A DNA stretch of 64,000 bases from Micromonospora tulbaghiae (GTDB lineage: Bacteria > Actinomycetota > Actinomycetes > Mycobacteriales > Micromonosporaceae), in assembly GCF_900091605.1 (NCBI RefSeq), contig NZ_FMCQ01000002.1, forward strand, positions 1 through 64,000, written 5' to 3'. Both the position numbers and the translations under genes were made by a program. The notes under the pieces are model-generated. The model searched no databases. It was not told where the DNA came from and saw only the letters and a list, made by a program, of their open reading frames with translations. Below, in pieces: positions 1 to 10,823 of this stretch; the stretch's first letter is position 1; each line of letters opens with the position of its first letter.

Positions 1-1190
1 GAGAAGGTGGTTTGGAAGAGGGGGTTGCGGCTGGGGTCGCGTGGGGGTTTGAGGTGGCTGACGAGGGTGCTGAAGGGGATGTCCTGGTGTTGCAGGGCGC
101 CGAGGACGGTGTCGTTGCAGCGGTTGATCAGGGTGTGGAAGTCGGGGTCGCCGGTGAGGTCGGTGCGGAGCACGACGGTGTTGGCGAAGTAGCCGACGAG
201 GGGTTCGACTTCGGGGTGGTGGCGGCCGCTGAACACGGAGCCGACGGTGATGTCGGTCTGGCCGGTGTAGCGGGACAGGACCACGGTGAAGCCGGCCAGG
301 AGGGTGGCCAGGAGGGAGGCGTGGTGGTCGGTGGCGAGTCGGCGGAGACGGTGGCCGAGGTCGCGGGGTAGGTGGGCCCGGTAGCTGGCGCCGGCCCAGG
401 TGCGTTCGGCGGGGCGGGGCCGGTCGGTGGGCAGGTCGAGGGTGGGCAGGTCGTGCAGATTGCGTTCCCAGTAGGTGAGGTGTTCGCGCAGGGTGTCGCC
501 GGTGAGGTGGCGGCGTTGCCAGGCGGCGACGTCGGCGGGCTGGACGGTCAGCGGGGGGAGTTGGGGTTGCCGGCCCTGGGTGAGGGCCTGGTAGGCCTCG
601 GACAGTTCGTGGGTGAGGATGCTGACCGACCAGCCGTCGGTGACGGCGTGGTGCAGGCTCAGCAGCAGCACGTGGTCGTCGGTGTCCAGGCGCAGCAGGG
701 CGGCGCGTAGCAGCGGGCCGGTGGCCAGGTCGAACGGTCGCTGGGCTTCGGTGTCGGCGTGACGGACCGCTTCGGTGAACGGGTCGTGGGCGGTGGACAG
801 GTCGATCACCGGCAGGTCCGGGCCGTCGCCGGCGGGGTCGATGAGCAGGCGGGGACTGCCGTCGGCCGCGGTGGTGAACCGGGTCCGTAACGCCTCGTGC
901 CGGACGGTCAGCAGCCGCAGCCCCGACCGCAACGCCGCCACGTCCAGCTCACCACGCAGCCTCAACGCGAACGGCACGTTGTAGACCGTCTGCCCCGGAT
1001 CCAACCGGTCCAGGAACCACAACCCCTCCTGCTGGAACGACGGCAACAACGGCTCGTCCCGCGACACCACCGGCACACCCCGCTGCACCGACCCCCGCTC
1101 CCGCAACCGCCGCCGCAACAACTCCTGCTTGACGTCGGACAGCATCGACACTCGATCCGTCGTGGCGTCCTCTCGCCGCATCTGCGTCAT
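1..1190 (-). CDS. Nonribosomal peptide synthetase, N-terminal condensation domain (partial, runs off left edge)
   Basis: The frame starts at the ATG at 1188-1190 and is open to the window edge (about 396 codons). After a charged N-terminal helix (LSDVKQELLRRRL) comes a condensation domain. It begins with SFQQEGLWFLDRL, followed by YNVPFAL, the active-site motif HHAVTDGW (bases 631-654), and finally NPLFQTTF at the very edge. The HHxxxDG motif is intact, so the domain should form peptide bonds. A C domain at the N-terminus means this protein receives a chain from another NRPS or acts as an acylating starter. The rest of the gene, including its adenylation specificity, lies outside the window. 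It lies beyond an exporter and a regulator from the two other NRPS genes, so membership in the same pathway is likely but not proven. Third-position usage changes abruptly inside the domain (see findings). Confidence 0.93.
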   Translation of the reverse strand, partial: MTQMRREDATTDRVSMLSDVKQELLRRRLRERGSVQRGVPVVSRDEPLLPSFQQEGLWFLDRLDPGQTVYNVPFALRLRGELDVAALRSGLRLLTVRHEALRTRFTTAADGSPRLLIDPAGDGPDLPVIDLSTAHDPFTEAVRHADTEAQRPFDLATGPLLRAALLRLDTDDHVLLLSLHHAVTDGWSVSILTHELSEAYQALTQGRQPQLPPLTVQPADVAAWQRRHLTGDTLREHLTYWERNLHDLPTLDLPTDRPRPAERTWAGASYRAHLPRDLGHRLRRLATDHHASLLATLLAGFTVVLSRYTGQTDITVGSVFSGRHHPEVEPLVGYFANTVVLRTDLTGDPDFHTLINRCNDTVLGALQHQDIPFSTLVSHLKPPRDPSRNPLFQTTF

Positions 1191-1505
1191 GGCCCCTCGC
1201 TCATCGGTCGCGGGAATCTGATCCGGAACGCTTTTCACGCTAGGTAGCGCGGAGGGCGGCGTCTGCCTCGTGACGTTGATTCGGCGGAGGCTCCTGGCTT
1301 GCAGTTGAGCGGCTCAAACGCACTTTCCGAGGTATTCGGCGCCATCATTTCGCTTACCTTGATGACGTCACCGGGCCGAGTGCCCGGGTTGGCGGTAGCG
1401 TCGGTATGCCCGGGACGTCCCCCGTCCCGAGCCCGCCGTTCGCCGGGCGCGCCTTTCGCACGGCAACCCCCTTGACGTACGCCAGCCCGCAGTGGAGGAC
1501 CGCAG
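1191..1505. promoter_or_regulatory. Divergent intergenic region between an NRPS gene and an MFS exporter gene
   Basis: This 315-bp gap separates two divergent genes and must hold both promoters. Its middle (about 1300-1370) is less GC-rich than the flanks and contains the 8-bp palindrome tgacgtca at 1363-1370. A good ribosome binding site (ggagg, 1494-1498) precedes the exporter. No convincing -35/-10 pair could be fixed by eye, and no small gene is supported here. Confidence 0.45.
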
Positions 1506-2849
1506 GTGAAGGCATCCGCAGACGTCCCGTTGAACCGCAACGCCAGCTTCCTCAAGTTGTGGGGCGGGCAGTCGGTCGCGCTGCTGGGCAGCAAGGTGTC
1601 GCAGTTGGCGCTGCCGTTGGTGGCGATCTACACCCTGGATGCCAGCCCGTCCATGGTCGGCCTGATCGGCACCGCGACGTTCCTGCCGTACCTGTTGTTC
1701 GCGCTCTGGGCGGGGGCCTGGATCGACAGGCGCCGCCGGCTTCCCATCATGATCACCACCGACGTGGTGCGTGGCGTCGTCCTGCTCGGCATCCTCGGCC
1801 TGGCGGTGACCGGCACGCTGACCATGTGGATCATGCTCGGCCTGGTCTTCGTGTTCAGCACCTGCTCGGTGCTCTTCGAGCTCTGCTACTACTCGTTCGT
1901 CCCGTCGATCGTTCCCTCGCGTGACCTCGTCGCGGCGAACAGCCGGTTGCAGGCCAGCGACTCGGTCGCCGAAGTCGGTGGCCCCGGCCTCGGCGGCGTG
2001 CTGGTGCAACTGCTCACCGCACCGTTCGCGCTGGTGGCGCAGATGATCTCGTTCGTCGTGTCGGCCGTGACGCTGGCGTCGATCCGGGATCGGGAGCCGC
2101 AGCCCGAGCCGCCTGCCGGGGGCGCTCCGCCGATCATGGCCCAGATCCGTCAGGGCCTGGTGACTGTCGTACGCGCCCCGTTGCTGCGTACCCTCGTGGT
2201 GAGCGCCGCCCTCTACAACTTCTTCGCCAACTGGGTGATGGCGCTGTTCCCGGTCTTCGCCGTCCGGGCGCTGGACCTCAACGCCGCGACGATCGGTCTG
2301 ATCCGCTCCTGCGGGGCGATCGGTGGCGTGCTCGGCGCCGTCGCCGCCGGGCGGCTGATCGCGCGGCTCGGCATCGGCAGCTCGTACCTGGCGTCGATCG
2401 TCCTGCCGTTCGTGGCGTTCGTCGTCATCGCCGTGACGCCGGCGAACACCGCGTTCACCGTGGTGGTGCTGACCCTGGCGTTCGCCGCCAGCGGCTTCCT
2501 CGTCGTGTCGAACGTGGTCGCGATCAGTGTCCGGCAGACCATCACCCCCACCGACCTGCTCGGCCGGATGAACGCCACCTACAAGTTCATCTCCTACGGG
2601 GTGATCGCCCTGGGCACCTTCGCCGGCGGAGTGGTCGGCGACCTGCTCAGCCTCCGGGCCGGCATGATCATCGGTGCGGTGGGCCTGGTGCTCAACGTGC
2701 TCTGGATCCTGGCCAGCCCGCTGCGGCCCATGCGTGAGCTGCCGGAGCCGGTCGACGAGACGCCGGCGTCGGGGCCGGAGGCCGGGGCCGACCAGGAGAC
2801 GCCGCCGTCGCGCGAGGTGGTCGGAGACGCGCCGGCCGGCCGCGGCTGA
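1506..2849 (+). CDS. MFS drug/siderophore-type exporter
   Basis: This 447-residue integral membrane protein has about twelve hydrophobic segments. The first half carries the MFS loop signature around AGAWIDRRRRLP. It resembles the MFS_3 group (EntS-like), whose members export siderophores, macrolides and peptides by proton antiport. The start is the GTG at 1506, seven bases behind ggagg. The C-terminal 40 residues are hydrophilic and rich in Pro, Glu and Gly. It is divergent from an NRPS gene and is therefore a good candidate for export of, or self-resistance to, the cluster product; that role is inferred from position. Confidence 0.85.
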   Translation: MKASADVPLNRNASFLKLWGGQSVALLGSKVSQLALPLVAIYTLDASPSMVGLIGTATFLPYLLFALWAGAWIDRRRRLPIMITTDVVRGVVLLGILGLAVTGTLTMWIMLGLVFVFSTCSVLFELCYYSFVPSIVPSRDLVAANSRLQASDSVAEVGGPGLGGVLVQLLTAPFALVAQMISFVVSAVTLASIRDREPQPEPPAGGAPPIMAQIRQGLVTVVRAPLLRTLVVSAALYNFFANWVMALFPVFAVRALDLNAATIGLIRSCGAIGGVLGAVAAGRLIARLGIGSSYLASIVLPFVAFVVIAVTPANTAFTVVVLTLAFAASGFLVVSNVVAISVRQTITPTDLLGRMNATYKFISYGVIALGTFAGGVVGDLLSLRAGMIIGAVGLVLNVLWILASPLRPMRELPEPVDETPASGPEAGADQETPPSREVVGDAPAGRG

Positions 2850-2895
2850 GCACCTTCCGTCAGTGCCTCCGCCCCGGCCCACCGACCGCGCGCGG

Positions 2896-3561
2896 TCAGT
2901 TGGAGTTGACCAGCCCCGCCTGATAGGCGAAGGAGACGAGCTGGGCGCGGTCTCTGACCTGGAGCTTGCACCGCAGCCGGTAGATGTGGGTCCGCACCGT
3001 CGCCACGCCGATGTAGAGCTTGCTCGCGATCTGCTCGACCGACAGCCCCTGCGCGGTGAGTAGCAGGATCTCCCGCTCCCTGGTGGTGAGCGTCATGGCC
3101 AGGGTGGCCAGCGGACGCGGCCGCTCGCTCTCGTGCTTGCGGAACCAGTCGAGCAGTCGCCGGGCCACCGACGGGCCGAGCATCGCCTGCCCCCGGGCCA
3201 CCGCCCGGATCGCGAGCACCAGTTCCTCGCGGCTGGCGTCATCCGACAACAACGCGTCGGCTCCGGCCCGCAGCACCTCCGTGTGCGTCTCCTCGGAGTC
3301 CTCGACCGCGTACACCACCACCGGGGGGTTGGTCTGTTCGTTGTCCCCGCGCAGCCGGCGGGTCAGGTCGGTGCCCGACATCCCGCGCAGCCGTAGGCCG
3401 GTCACCACGGCGTCGGGCCGTTCGGAGCGTACGAGCATCAGGGCGTGCACACCGCTGTCCGCCACACCCACGATCTCGAAGTCGGGCTCCGCCGACAGCA
3501 ATCGCTGCAAGCCAGCGGTGACCAGCGGTCGCTCGTCGCAGATGAGTACCCGAAGCGCCAT
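2896..3561 (-). CDS. LuxR-family response-regulator-like transcription factor with degenerate receiver
   Basis: The protein is 221 residues from the ATG at 3559-3561; an in-frame extension to 3645 exists but the receiver begins right after this ATG (MALRVLICDERPLV). The N-terminal half has the receiver fold and the C-terminal 65 residues are a LuxR/GerE helix-turn-helix (LTTREREILLLTAQGLS...ATVRTHIYRLRCKL). Two receiver residues are missing. The phosphoacceptor Asp position reads PDAVVTGLRLRG (Gly), and the conserved Lys position reads LLSDD (Ser). It therefore probably does not act as an ordinary phosphorylation switch. It lies just downstream of the TE-containing NRPS and is a likely cluster regulator. 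No partner kinase is seen. Confidence 0.85.
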   Translation of the reverse strand: MALRVLICDERPLVTAGLQRLLSAEPDFEIVGVADSGVHALMLVRSERPDAVVTGLRLRGMSGTDLTRRLRGDNEQTNPPVVVYAVEDSEETHTEVLRAGADALLSDDASREELVLAIRAVARGQAMLGPSVARRLLDWFRKHESERPRPLATLAMTLTTREREILLLTAQGLSVEQIASKLYIGVATVRTHIYRLRCKLQVRDRAQLVSFAYQAGLVNSN

Positions 3562-3899
3562 CCTGGGAACACCCCCGTTTGTCCGGCTCTCCCATCGGCA
3601 GCCGAGGGAGGGCCCTGTGCTAACGGCAGGCCGTGGAATATTCACGGACCTGATTGTGGGGAGTATGTGCCCTACGACAACTGTACTATTCAGCGCTTGC
3701 GTGCTTACTTTGCGTTACTGGAGTCTTTGGGCCGCCCGAAGCGGGTTGACCTGCTTGTTTCCAGCCGGGCGCGCAGAACTCCGCTTACAGCTTTCGGATG
3801 ATGGGATGTGGCGGGCGAAAAGGTCCGGCATCTGAAACGTTGCCGTCCGGCCTGACGCTCCGTCGCCGGCGCCACGAACGGCCCGCGCCGGCACCCGTG
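3562..3899. other. Intergenic region downstream of the TE-containing NRPS, upstream of the LuxR gene
   Basis: This 338-bp gap contains a hairpin close to the NRPS stop and a relatively AT-rich stretch (about 3640-3730) that is the obvious place for the promoter of the minus-strand LuxR gene. No coding frame with actinobacterial third-position bias is visible. Confidence 0.4.
3865..3892 (-). terminator. Candidate hairpin terminator after the NRPS gene
   Basis: An 8-bp perfect inverted repeat (gccggcgc at 3865-3872 and gcgccggc at 3885-3892, loop 12) lies 7 bases beyond the NRPS stop codon at 3900-3902. There is no U-run, as is common in actinomycetes. Confidence 0.4.
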
Positions 3900-6800
3900 C
3901 TACCGGTCCAGGTCGGCGAGGACCGCCGCCAGTACGGGACCGAGCTGCCTCAGGGCCGGGGTGCGCATCATGCGGTGGTGCGTCGTGGCGATCTCGTGCG
4001 TGGTGATGTGACCACCGATGTAGGGACGCCACTGATCCGCCAACCCGGACGGCCCGGCCGTGCAGAGCAGCAGATCGCCCCCGAACACGCTCGGCGTGAA
4101 GCGGCTCTGCAGCCGCAGGCTGTGCCGGACGTTGGCGGTGATCCGCGCGACGGTATGGTCCGGGAGGTTGGCCTGGTCGAGTTCATCCCCGAGCACCTGC
4201 TCGATGCTGCCGTCCGGGAGTTCCTCGCCGGTCCGGTCCACGACCGGGGGCACATCCAGGATCGCCAGCAACGACACCTTCTCGCCGGCCTGCTCGAGGC
4301 GGACCGCGAGCGCGTGGGCGACCAGACCGCCGAACGACCAGCCCAGCAACTGGTAGGGGCCCTCCGGTTGCACCCGCCTGATGTGGGACAGGTAGTCCTC
4401 GGCCATCTGCTCGACGCTCTCCGGCATCACGTCCCCGTCGACGAGACCGGCCGCCTGCAGCCCGTAGAGCGGCGTCTCCGGGTCGACGTGGTGCAGCAGG
4501 CCCGCGTACGACCAGCTCATCCCGCTCGACGGATGGATGCAGAACACGGGAGGCAGGCTGCCGTGCCCCCGCAGCGCGAGCAGCGTGTCGAAGGCTCCGC
4601 CCCTGGTGTCGCCCGCGATCGACCGGGCCAGCCCCGCGGCCGTCGGAGCATGGAACAGCGCGCCCACGCCCACGTCCACCCCGAGCACCGTGCGCACCCT
4701 GCTGATCAGGCCGGCCGCCAGCAGCGAGTGTCCGCCCAGCTCGAAGAACCCGTCGTCCGGGCCCACCTCGTCGAGACCGAGCACCTCGGCGAAGAGCTGG
4801 CACAACGCCGCCTCCATCGGCGAATGCGGGCCACCGGCCGCCCCGGCGAACACCGGCTCCGGCAGCCGCCTGCGGTCGAGTTTCCCGTTGGGCAGCAGCG
4901 GGAGGTCGTCGAGCACCATGACCACGGCCGGCACGAGGAAGGCGGGCAACCGCTCGGCGGCGAACCCACGCGCCACGACGCCCAGGTCCGGCGCGGCGTC
5001 CGGTTCCGGTGTCACGTATCCCACCAGGCACGGCTCGCCCCGGCTGTCCGACCGGACGACCACCGCGGCCCGCGCCACCCCCGGGCATCCGCCGAGCACC
5101 GCCTCCGCCTCGCCCGGTTCCACCCGGAACCCACGGATCTTCACCTGGTCGTCGGACCGGCCCCGGAACTCGAGGTAGCCGTCCGGATGCCAGCGGGCCA
5201 GGTCGCCGGTGCGGTACATCCGACCACCCGGCGGGCCGTACGGGTCGGGCACGAACCGCTCGGCCGTCAGCCCGGGACGATTGCCGTATCCCCGGGGCAG
5301 GCCCGCGCCGGCGGTGTACAGGTCACCAACGACCCCGACCGGCACCGGGCGCAGGCCGACATCGAGCACGTAGGCGCGAAGGTTCGGCAGCAGCCGCCCG
5401 ATGGGCACGGGCGAGGGCCAGCCGGCGACGTCGCCGTCCAAAGTGTGCGCCGTGACGACCTGGGCCTCGGTCGACCCGTAGTTGTTGTGCAGCCGGCGGC
5501 CCGGCAGGCGTCCGCAGAACGCCCTGACCTGGCGGCTCACCGTCAGCGCCTCGCCGGCTTGGACGATGTCTCGCAGGTCCGGCAGGTCGGCGTGCAGCTC
5601 GTTGGCGGCGCCGGCGAGCGCGTCGATCAGCAGGTTCGGCGCGAACAACTCGTTGACCCGGTGCCGTTCGAGCCACCGGACCAGCCGTAGCGGGTCCGTG
5701 CGCACGTCGCTCGGCACGATCACCAGGGTGCGACCGGACGTCAGCGCGGACAGCATCTCCTGGAGTGACACGTCGAAGCTCAACGAGGCGAACTGCGCGG
5801 TGCGGATCCCGGGACCCGGGCCGAGCACCGTGTTGTGCCACTCGAACATGTTCACCATGACGTCCGGCGTCATGACCACGCCCTTCGGTCGCCCGGTGGA
5901 CCCGGAGGTGTAGATGACGTACGCCGGGGTCAGCCGGTGCACGGGCGCGCCCCGCTCGTCGTCGCGCACCGGATGGGCGGGGTAGGCCGTCAGGTCGGTG
6001 TCGTCGACGGCGATGCACGCGTACGCGCCGTCGGGCACCGAGGCGCGCAGGTCCGTGGTGGTCAGCACCGTCACCGGGCTCGCGTCGCCCAGCATGAACG
6101 CGATCCGCTCAGCCGGATAGTCCGGATCGATCGGCAGGTACGTGCCGCCCGCCTTGAGGATCGCCGTCAGACAGGTCACGACGTCCACCGACCGCCGGAT
6201 CAGCACGGCGACCGTCCGTTCCGGGCCGACGCCGTGGTCGATGAGCAGCCGTGCCAGCCGGTTTGCCCGCTCGGCCAGCTCGGCGTAGGTCACCTGGCTG
6301 TCGCCGTGAACGACAGCCGCCGCATCCGGCGCGCGCGCCACCTGCTCGTCGAACAGGTCCGCGAGCGGGGCGAACGGTACGGCCCGGGCCGTGTCGTTCC
6401 AGTCGACCAGAACTCGCCGCCGCTCGTCCTCGGTGAGCAGCTCGATCTGGGCCAGGGGCCGCTCCGGTTCGGCGGCCACCGCGGTCAGCAGCCGGCGCAG
6501 ACGCGTCACGAGGGACACGGCCGTTCCGCGGTCGAACACGTCGGTGTTGAACTCGATCGTGCCGTCGAGCCGGTCCTCCCGGTCGGTGAAATGCAGGAAG
6601 AGGTCGAACTTGGACGTCCCCGTCGGGATGAATCCCTCCTCGGTCACGGTCAGTCCGTCCATCGGGATTTCGGTGGGCGGCGGCTTCTGCAGGCCGAGGA
6701 ACACCTGGAACAGGGACTGGTGGGCACGGGAGCGAGCCGGGTTGAGCATGTCGACCACGTGGTCGAAGGGCACGTCCTGATGCGCGTAGGCGTCCACGTC

Positions 6801-9800
6801 CACGTCCCGGACCCGGGCGAGCAGGCGCCGGAACGTCGGAGCGTCGGAGCAGTCGGTGCGCAGGACGAGCGTGTTGACGAAGAAGCCGACCAGGTCGTCC
6901 AGCGCCTCGTCGGTACGCCCGGCGACCGACGTGCCGACCGGGATGTCGGTGCCCGCGCCGAGCCGCGCGAGCAGCGCCACCAGACCGGCGTGCAGCACCA
7001 TGAACAGGCTGGCGTCGTGCGTTGCGGCAAGCGTGGCCAGCGCGGCACGCAGGTCCGCGTCCCAACTGAACCCGTGGAGGTCGCCCTGGTGGGTCTCGAC
7101 GGCGGGATGCGGCCGGTCGACGGGCAGCGGGATGCGGTCGGGCAGCCCCGACAGCGTGTGCCGCCAGTAGTCCAGCTGCGTGCTCCGGATGCTGTCGGGG
7201 CGGGACGGGTCGCCGAGCAGCTCACGCTGCCAGAGCGTGTAGTCCACGTACTGCACGGGAAGCTCCGCCCAGGCGGGCGCCGCGCCGGCGCGGCGAGCGT
7301 CGTACGCGGCGCGGAGGTCCCTGACCAAGGGTGCGAGGGACCAGCCGTCCGCCGCGATGTGGTGCAGCAGCACCACGAGGAGGTGATCGTCGTGCGTGAC
7401 CTCGACCAGCCAGGCCCGGATCGGGAGGTCACGAGCGAGGTCGAAGGTGTTGCGGGCCAGCGGCCGTAGCACGCCGTCGAGGTCCTTCCCGTCCGCCCGC
7501 ACCGATTCGACGTCCAGGTGGGCGGCGGCGGCCGGGAGCACCTGTTGCCACGGCACGCCGTCGGTCTCGGGGAACACGGTGCGCAGGCTCTCGTGGCGTG
7601 CGACCACGTCGTTCAGCGCGGCCCGGAGGGCGGCGCCGTCCAGCCGGCCCTGCAGGCGCAGGGCCAGCGAGATGTTGTACGTCGGCGAGGGTCCCTCCAG
7701 ACGGTGCAGGAACCACATCCTGGCCTGGGCCGGGGCCAGCGGCACCCGCTCGGGCCGCGGCATCGGCCGCAGCCTGAGCCGGCGTTCCCGGGCCTGCGCC
7801 ACGACGTCCGCCAAGAGCGCGGGTGTGGGCGCGTCGAACGGCGCCCGCATGCCGAGTTCCACCCCGAGCACCGAACGCACCCGGCTGACCAGCCGCGTCA
7901 CCAGCAGCGAATGCCCGCCCAGGTCGAAGAAGTTGTCCTCGGCGCCGACCCCGTCGAGGCCGAGGACCTCGCCGAACAATCCGCACAGCTCGCTCTCCAC
8001 GGGTGTCCGGGTGGCGCGCGACAGGGTACGGAATGTCGGCGTGGGGAGGGCCCGCCGGTCGACCTTCCCGGTGGGCGCGAGGGGGAACGTCTCGGAGACC
8101 ACGACGGCCACGGGCACCATGTAGGCGGGTAGCCGCCGTTCGACGAACTCCTTCGCCGCCGCGCTCAGTCTCTCCCGGTCCACGGGGGCGCCTGCCGGGT
8201 CTGGCATGACGTGCCCGATCAGGCACTGCTCGCCCCGTGCGTCCGTGCCGGCGACGACCACCGCACCGGCCACGGCAGGGCAGCGCGCGAGGACCGACTC
8301 GACCTCGCCCAGTTCGATCCGGAAGCCACGGATCTTGATCTGGTCGTCGGCCCGTCCCAGGTATTCGAGGCCGCCGCTGCCCAGTCGCACCAGGTCACCG
8401 GTCCGGTACAACCGTTCACCGGCACGGCCGAACGGATCCGGCACGAAGCGTTCGGCCGTCAGCCCGCCGCGACGCCAGTACCCCCATCCCAGGCCGGAAC
8501 CGCCGACGTACAGCTCACCCGTCACGCCCGGCGGCACGAGGTCCATCTTCTCGTCCAGCACGTAGCAGCGGTATCCGGGCAGCGGACGGCCGATCCGGCT
8601 GTGCGCGGAGAGCCGTTCGCGATCGAGCGCGGCATGGGTGACGTGCACCGTGGTCTCGGTGATGCCGTACATGTTGACCAGTTCGGGGTGGTGCGGGTCG
8701 TGCCGTCCGTACCACTGATCCAGCCTCGCCAGGTCGAGCGCCTCGCCCCCGAAGATCACGTAGCGCAGCGCGAGCCGGTTCGAGGTGACAGGGTCCTCGG
8801 CGTCGGCCCGCATCAGTTCGTAGAACGCCGACGGGATCTGGTTGAGCACAGTGACGCGCCGTTCGGCCAGCAGGCGCAGGAGATCGGGCGGGGACTGGGC
8901 GATCTCGGTCGGCACCACGACGAGCGTGCCGCCGTGCAGCAGGGCGCCCCACATCTCCCAGACCGAGAAGTCGAAGGCGTACGAGTGGAACAACGTCCAG
9001 GTGTCTCCCGGACCGAAGTCGAACAGCTCGCCCGCCGCGGTGAACAGCGCCACGACGTTGCGGTGCGGGACGACCACGCCCTTCGGCCGGCCGGTGGACC
9101 CGGAGGTGTAGATCATGTAGGCGGCGTCGTCCGCCCGTGGCGACGAGGGCAACCCTCCGCCCGGGCCGTCGGCCAGTCGGGCCGCGACCGCCGGGTCGTC
9201 GAGGTGGATCCGCTCGGGGCCGGCCGGGTGGACGCCCGGCTCGCCCGGGTCGATGTCCCCACCATGCTCCGGCGGCAGCCGGTCGACCAGCAGGAGCGCG
9301 GGCGGAACCGGGTGGCCGGGCAGCGCGGCGGTGACGGCGGCGCGGAGGTCGTCCAGGAACGCGGTACGGCCGCGCCACCGCTGCCCTGGCTCCGGGTCGC
9401 CGGTCGCCGGGCGGTCGGTGGCGACACCACCACCGGCGGCGGGCCGGGTGGCGTAGACGTTGTGGAGCGCGGTGTCGCCCAGGAGTTGGTCCTGCGCATG
9501 GGTCACCTCGTACCCGCGCCCCCGCAGCAGGGCCAGCACGCTCGCCAGGCGGTCGTCGACGTCGTGCACCTCGACGACCACTTGGCGGATGAGGGGCCAG
9601 TGCTCGTCGTCGATGCCCTGGAGAACCTCGTACTCGGCGCTCTCCACGTCAACCTTCAGCAGGTCGATGCGCTCGACGCCGTGCTCCCGTACGACGTCGG
9701 AGAGCGTGCGCAGCGGACAGGTGAAACGTTCGCTGGACAGGCCGGCGTCGACCAGCTCGTCGAGGTCCTCGTCACTGATGCCCGTGTCGTCACCAGGCGT

Positions 9801-10823
9801 GTCGAGGTGGTCGGATCGGTTGCGCAGGTAGGACCGGACCAGGTCATGCGCCGCCTCGGGGCTGGTACGGCTGGACGAGATGACCGTGTTGTGCGGGTAG
9901 AAGGTGAACGTCTCCTCACCGGCCTTCGCGGCGAGCCCGTACGGGAGCGCGGTGGCGGGCAGGTCGTGCAGCTCGACGTTGCGGCGCAGGGACTCGTACA
10001 GAGGCGGGATCGGTTCGAAGGCGAAGACGGTGGCGCGGGGCCAGTGCAGGCCGGCGAACAGCGTGAACATACCGATGTTCGCGCCGACGTCGAAGATCAC
10101 GTCGCCGTCACGGACGCTGATGCCGTGTCGCAGGTACCCGCGCCGGGTGAAGATCTCCTCGAAGAGGAACTCGGTCTCGCTCTTGTTCTGGTGGAACATC
10201 TCCACGCCGTTGGGCAGCGTGTGGAGCTGTCGTAGCGCGTCCGGGTCGGCACCGGCGAGGCGGCGCACGGCACCCGCGCGATCGCGCGCGGGTACCACGT
10301 ACACGACCGGTCCGGAGTCGGCTCCGCCGCCGTCGTGGGCGAGCACACGGGCCTCCTCGACGGCCGAGTGGCCGGTGAGGACCGCCTCGGTCGCGCCCAG
10401 CTCGGCAACATCGGGGCCGAGCACGTCCGACGTGCCGACGACCACGACGGGCTCCGAGTCTCGCAGCATCCACGCCACGCGCTCCTCGGGAAAGGCCGGA
10501 TCCAACGGCACGTAGGCGGCTCCGCACTTCAGGACGGCGAGCAGCACCATCGGCACGTCCACCGACCGGTGCAACCGCACCCCGACGAACGTGCCCGGCC
10601 GGGCACCGTGCTCGGTCAGCAGCCGGGCCAACCGGTCTGCCCGGCGGTCGAGCTCGCGGTACGACACCGAGTCCCGACCGCATGCCAGCGCGAGTGCGTC
10701 CGGCCGCTGTCGCACCTGCGCTTCGAAGAGGTCCACGAGGCTCGCGGTCACGGTCGCGGCTCCACCGGGCGATGCGACGACAGGAGAGTCACACTCGGCT
10801 CCTTCTCTTCGGCGCCAGGCCAC
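3900..10823 (-). CDS. NRPS: A(interrupted by FkbM methyltransferase)-T-C-A-T-TE
   Basis: This two-module synthetase (2307 residues) carries a terminal thioesterase. Domains in order: A1 first half (about 28-130, A2 motif [12 protein letters not shown]), FkbM-type SAM methyltransferase (about 200-460, [11 protein letters not shown] at 244-254), A1 remainder from A3 ([11 protein letters not shown] at 572-582) to A10 near 920, T ([10 protein letters not shown] near 965), C (HHIAADGW), A2, T ([10 protein letters not shown]) and TE (GWSFGG, Asp in ILDVPP, His in TTHHRM). My by-eye pocket codes are DFWNIGMVH for A1, the textbook threonine code, and DVQLVANVV for A2, close to proline (DVQLIAHVV). 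FkbM enzymes are O-methyltransferases, so O-methyl-threonine is the likely unit. The protein starts with A, matching the C domain that ends the 13905-18764 NRPS. Start uncertain: GTG 10823 has a poor RBS, while GTG 10751 follows ggtggag. Confidence 0.95.
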   Translation of the reverse strand: MAWRRREGAECDSPVVASPGGAATVTASLVDLFEAQVRQRPDALALACGRDSVSYRELDRRADRLARLLTEHGARPGTFVGVRLHRSVDVPMVLLAVLKCGAAYVPLDPAFPEERVAWMLRDSEPVVVVGTSDVLGPDVAELGATEAVLTGHSAVEEARVLAHDGGGADSGPVVYVVPARDRAGAVRRLAGADPDALRQLHTLPNGVEMFHQNKSETEFLFEEIFTRRGYLRHGISVRDGDVIFDVGANIGMFTLFAGLHWPRATVFAFEPIPPLYESLRRNVELHDLPATALPYGLAAKAGEETFTFYPHNTVISSSRTSPEAAHDLVRSYLRNRSDHLDTPGDDTGISDEDLDELVDAGLSSERFTCPLRTLSDVVREHGVERIDLLKVDVESAEYEVLQGIDDEHWPLIRQVVVEVHDVDDRLASVLALLRGRGYEVTHAQDQLLGDTALHNVYATRPAAGGGVATDRPATGDPEPGQRWRGRTAFLDDLRAAVTAALPGHPVPPALLLVDRLPPEHGGDIDPGEPGVHPAGPERIHLDDPAVAARLADGPGGGLPSSPRADDAAYMIYTSGSTGRPKGVVVPHRNVVALFTAAGELFDFGPGDTWTLFHSYAFDFSVWEMWGALLHGGTLVVVPTEIAQSPPDLLRLLAERRVTVLNQIPSAFYELMRADAEDPVTSNRLALRYVIFGGEALDLARLDQWYGRHDPHHPELVNMYGITETTVHVTHAALDRERLSAHSRIGRPLPGYRCYVLDEKMDLVPPGVTGELYVGGSGLGWGYWRRGGLTAERFVPDPFGRAGERLYRTGDLVRLGSGGLEYLGRADDQIKIRGFRIELGEVESVLARCPAVAGAVVVAGTDARGEQCLIGHVMPDPAGAPVDRERLSAAAKEFVERRLPAYMVPVAVVVSETFPLAPTGKVDRRALPTPTFRTLSRATRTPVESELCGLFGEVLGLDGVGAEDNFFDLGGHSLLVTRLVSRVRSVLGVELGMRAPFDAPTPALLADVVAQARERRLRLRPMPRPERVPLAPAQARMWFLHRLEGPSPTYNISLALRLQGRLDGAALRAALNDVVARHESLRTVFPETDGVPWQQVLPAAAAHLDVESVRADGKDLDGVLRPLARNTFDLARDLPIRAWLVEVTHDDHLLVVLLHHIAADGWSLAPLVRDLRAAYDARRAGAAPAWAELPVQYVDYTLWQRELLGDPSRPDSIRSTQLDYWRHTLSGLPDRIPLPVDRPHPAVETHQGDLHGFSWDADLRAALATLAATHDASLFMVLHAGLVALLARLGAGTDIPVGTSVAGRTDEALDDLVGFFVNTLVLRTDCSDAPTFRRLLARVRDVDVDAYAHQDVPFDHVVDMLNPARSRAHQSLFQVFLGLQKPPPTEIPMDGLTVTEEGFIPTGTSKFDLFLHFTDREDRLDGTIEFNTDVFDRGTAVSLVTRLRRLLTAVAAEPERPLAQIELLTEDERRRVLVDWNDTARAVPFAPLADLFDEQVARAPDAAAVVHGDSQVTYAELAERANRLARLLIDHGVGPERTVAVLIRRSVDVVTCLTAILKAGGTYLPIDPDYPAERIAFMLGDASPVTVLTTTDLRASVPDGAYACIAVDDTDLTAYPAHPVRDDERGAPVHRLTPAYVIYTSGSTGRPKGVVMTPDVMVNMFEWHNTVLGPGPGIRTAQFASLSFDVSLQEMLSALTSGRTLVIVPSDVRTDPLRLVRWLERHRVNELFAPNLLIDALAGAANELHADLPDLRDIVQAGEALTVSRQVRAFCGRLPGRRLHNNYGSTEAQVVTAHTLDGDVAGWPSPVPIGRLLPNLRAYVLDVGLRPVPVGVVGDLYTAGAGLPRGYGNRPGLTAERFVPDPYGPPGGRMYRTGDLARWHPDGYLEFRGRSDDQVKIRGFRVEPGEAEAVLGGCPGVARAAVVVRSDSRGEPCLVGYVTPEPDAAPDLGVVARGFAAERLPAFLVPAVVMVLDDLPLLPNGKLDRRRLPEPVFAGAAGGPHSPMEAALCQLFAEVLGLDEVGPDDGFFELGGHSLLAAGLISRVRTVLGVDVGVGALFHAPTAAGLARSIAGDTRGGAFDTLLALRGHGSLPPVFCIHPSSGMSWSYAGLLHHVDPETPLYGLQAAGLVDGDVMPESVEQMAEDYLSHIRRVQPEGPYQLLGWSFGGLVAHALAVRLEQAGEKVSLLAILDVPPVVDRTGEELPDGSIEQVLGDELDQANLPDHTVARITANVRHSLRLQSRFTPSVFGGDLLLCTAGPSGLADQWRPYIGGHITTHEIATTHHRMMRTPALRQLGPVLAAVLADLDR

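Noticed and set aside
12..1247. Plus-strand open frames over the left-edge NRPS
   Set aside because: They are antisense to a clear condensation domain and give low-complexity Gly/Val/Arg/Gln proteins.
5835..7469. Long plus-strand frame (over 500 codons) inside the NRPS gene
   Set aside because: High-GC antisense frames are often open by chance; the product is His/Arg/Gln/Val-rich without any domain, while the minus strand encodes intact A and C domains.
8211..10235. Plus-strand frame of about 670 codons
   Set aside because: Antisense to the interrupted A domain; no recognisable domain or SD.
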